Assembly (NCBI GenBank): GCA_900321775.1 | Contig: ONXE01000127.1 | Coordinates: 1-6,390, forward strand | Origin: an uncultured Bacteroidales bacterium | GTDB taxonomy: Bacteria; Bacteroidota; Bacteroidia; Bacteroidales; Paludibacteraceae | Direction: 5' to 3' | DNA length: 6,390 bases | Shown here: positions 5,745 to 6,390 of the stretch, one piece after another | How positions within the stretch are numbered: the stretch's first letter is position 1 | Layout of the letters: every line of letters starts with the position of its first letter | Notes under the pieces: generated by a model | Database searches by the model: none | What the model was told of the DNA's origin: nothing | What the model saw: only the letters and a program-made list of their open reading frames with translations | Translations under genes and position numbers: made by a program

Positions 5745-6390
5745 AAAATTTAAAATAATTCTTCGCGTTATTGTAGCAGATATCCTCCACCATCTGGCAT
5801 ACGCGGTCGTGCTCGTAGCCCGTGAACGGAATCATGCCGTTCTCGATGTCGTTGCCCAACACATTGCACAACGTGCGACGGAAATACTCGTGACGCGGAT
5901 AACTCAGGAACGAACGACTGTCGGTCAGCATGCCCACAAAACGACTCAGCAGGCCTAGGTTCGACAATGCCATCATCTGCTTCTCCATGCCGTCTTTCTG
6001 ATCCAGGAACCACCAGCCCGAACCGAACTGGATCTTGCCCGGACAACTTCCGTCCTGGAAATTGCCCAACATCGTGGCGATTACTTCATTGGCACAAGGA
6101 TTAAGGTTGTAAAGAATGGTTTTCGAGAGGTGTCCTTCGCGGTTCAACTCGTCCAGGAAATGACTCATCGCCTTGGCCGTCGTGAACTCGCCGATGGAGT
6201 CAAAGCCCGTGTCTGCGCCCAGGCGCTCGAACATCAGACTATTGTTGTTGCGGATGGCACCGTAGTGGTACTGCTGCGTCCAGCCCGCTTTGTTGTCCAT
6301 CACCGCCATCTCGTACAGGAACGCGTGTTTGAACTTGCGCTGCTCCGGCACATCCGGTTTCTTGCCCTCCAGGGCCTTCTTCATGATGGC
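5743..6390 (-). CDS. uxaC: Glucuronate isomerase (uronate isomerase), N-terminus outside window
   Basis: These are the C-terminal 215 residues of a protein usually about 470 long. The frame is open to the right edge, and the ATG at 6384 is internal, not the start. UxaC interconverts D-glucuronate and D-fructuronate, and D-galacturonate and D-tagaturonate, in the cytoplasm. Conserved family blocks are HYGAIRNNN, ADTGFDSIGE, KTILYNLNP, IQFGSGWWFLDQKDGM, FVGMLTDSRSFLSYPRHEYFRR and, at the end, VEDICYNNAKNYF. These closely match the E. coli enzyme, including the LTDSRSF block near the active site. The gene ends with TAG. It is the most upstream gene of the cluster visible here, 238 bp from kdgK; the reductase and dehydratase between UxaC and KdgK in the pathway are not in this window and may lie upstream. 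Confidence 0.95.
   Translation of the reverse strand, partial: AIMKKALEGKKPDVPEQRKFKHAFLYEMAVMDNKAGWTQQYHYGAIRNNNSLMFERLGADTGFDSIGEFTTAKAMSHFLDELNREGHLSKTILYNLNPCANEVIATMLGNFQDGSCPGKIQFGSGWWFLDQKDGMEKQMMALSNLGLLSRFVGMLTDSRSFLSYPRHEYFRRTLCNVLGNDIENGMIPFTGYEHDRVCQMVEDICYNNAKNYFKF

Noticed and set aside
4566..5753. Plus-strand open frame of 395 codons opposite kdgK and the spacer
   Set aside because: It is antisense to a clear kdgK, low in recognisable motifs, and continues through the structured spacer without any domain; it is a shadow frame.

Overview
The window looks like chromosomal DNA of a Bacteroidales-type gut bacterium of moderate GC content. The evidence is protein-level resemblance (a KdgK with a DRVGGGDSFSGG signature, an ExuT-like carrier, a Bacteroidetes-style NtrY-like kinase) and start codons that mostly lack Shine-Dalgarno sites and follow A-rich leaders. 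I cannot name the genus from sequence alone. No phage, transposase, CRISPR, rRNA or tRNA was seen.

Layout. On the + strand, 1-1389 is the 3' part of a membrane sensor histidine kinase gene that begins before the window. It converges on a minus-strand hexuronate catabolism cluster, and a strong hairpin terminator (1466-1497) lies between them. Read in its transcription direction (right to left), the cluster is uxaC (C-terminal 215 residues, entering at the right edge), a 238-bp spacer, kdgK, a 75-bp spacer, an unrecognised four-helix membrane protein, eda (overlapping its upstream neighbour by 1 base), a 99-bp spacer, then an ExuT-like MFS transporter.

How it works together. The transporter would import glucuronate or galacturonate. 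UxaC isomerises them to fructuronate or tagaturonate. A reductase and a dehydratase, not in this window, would give 2-keto-3-deoxygluconate (KDG). KdgK phosphorylates KDG, and Eda cleaves KDPG to pyruvate and glyceraldehyde-3-phosphate. The membrane protein is the one component with no assigned role, and its stop codon overlaps the eda start.

The most unusual material is in the spacers. The uxaC-kdgK spacer can fold into three nested perfect helices (5562-5672) and also carries a 16-codon ORF with an SD-like site. The kdgK-membrane protein spacer is a six-unit degenerate 7-bp tandem repeat. The eda-transporter spacer holds three perfect copies of an 8-mer (AAAGGAGT on the coding strand), part of which recurs right after uxaC.
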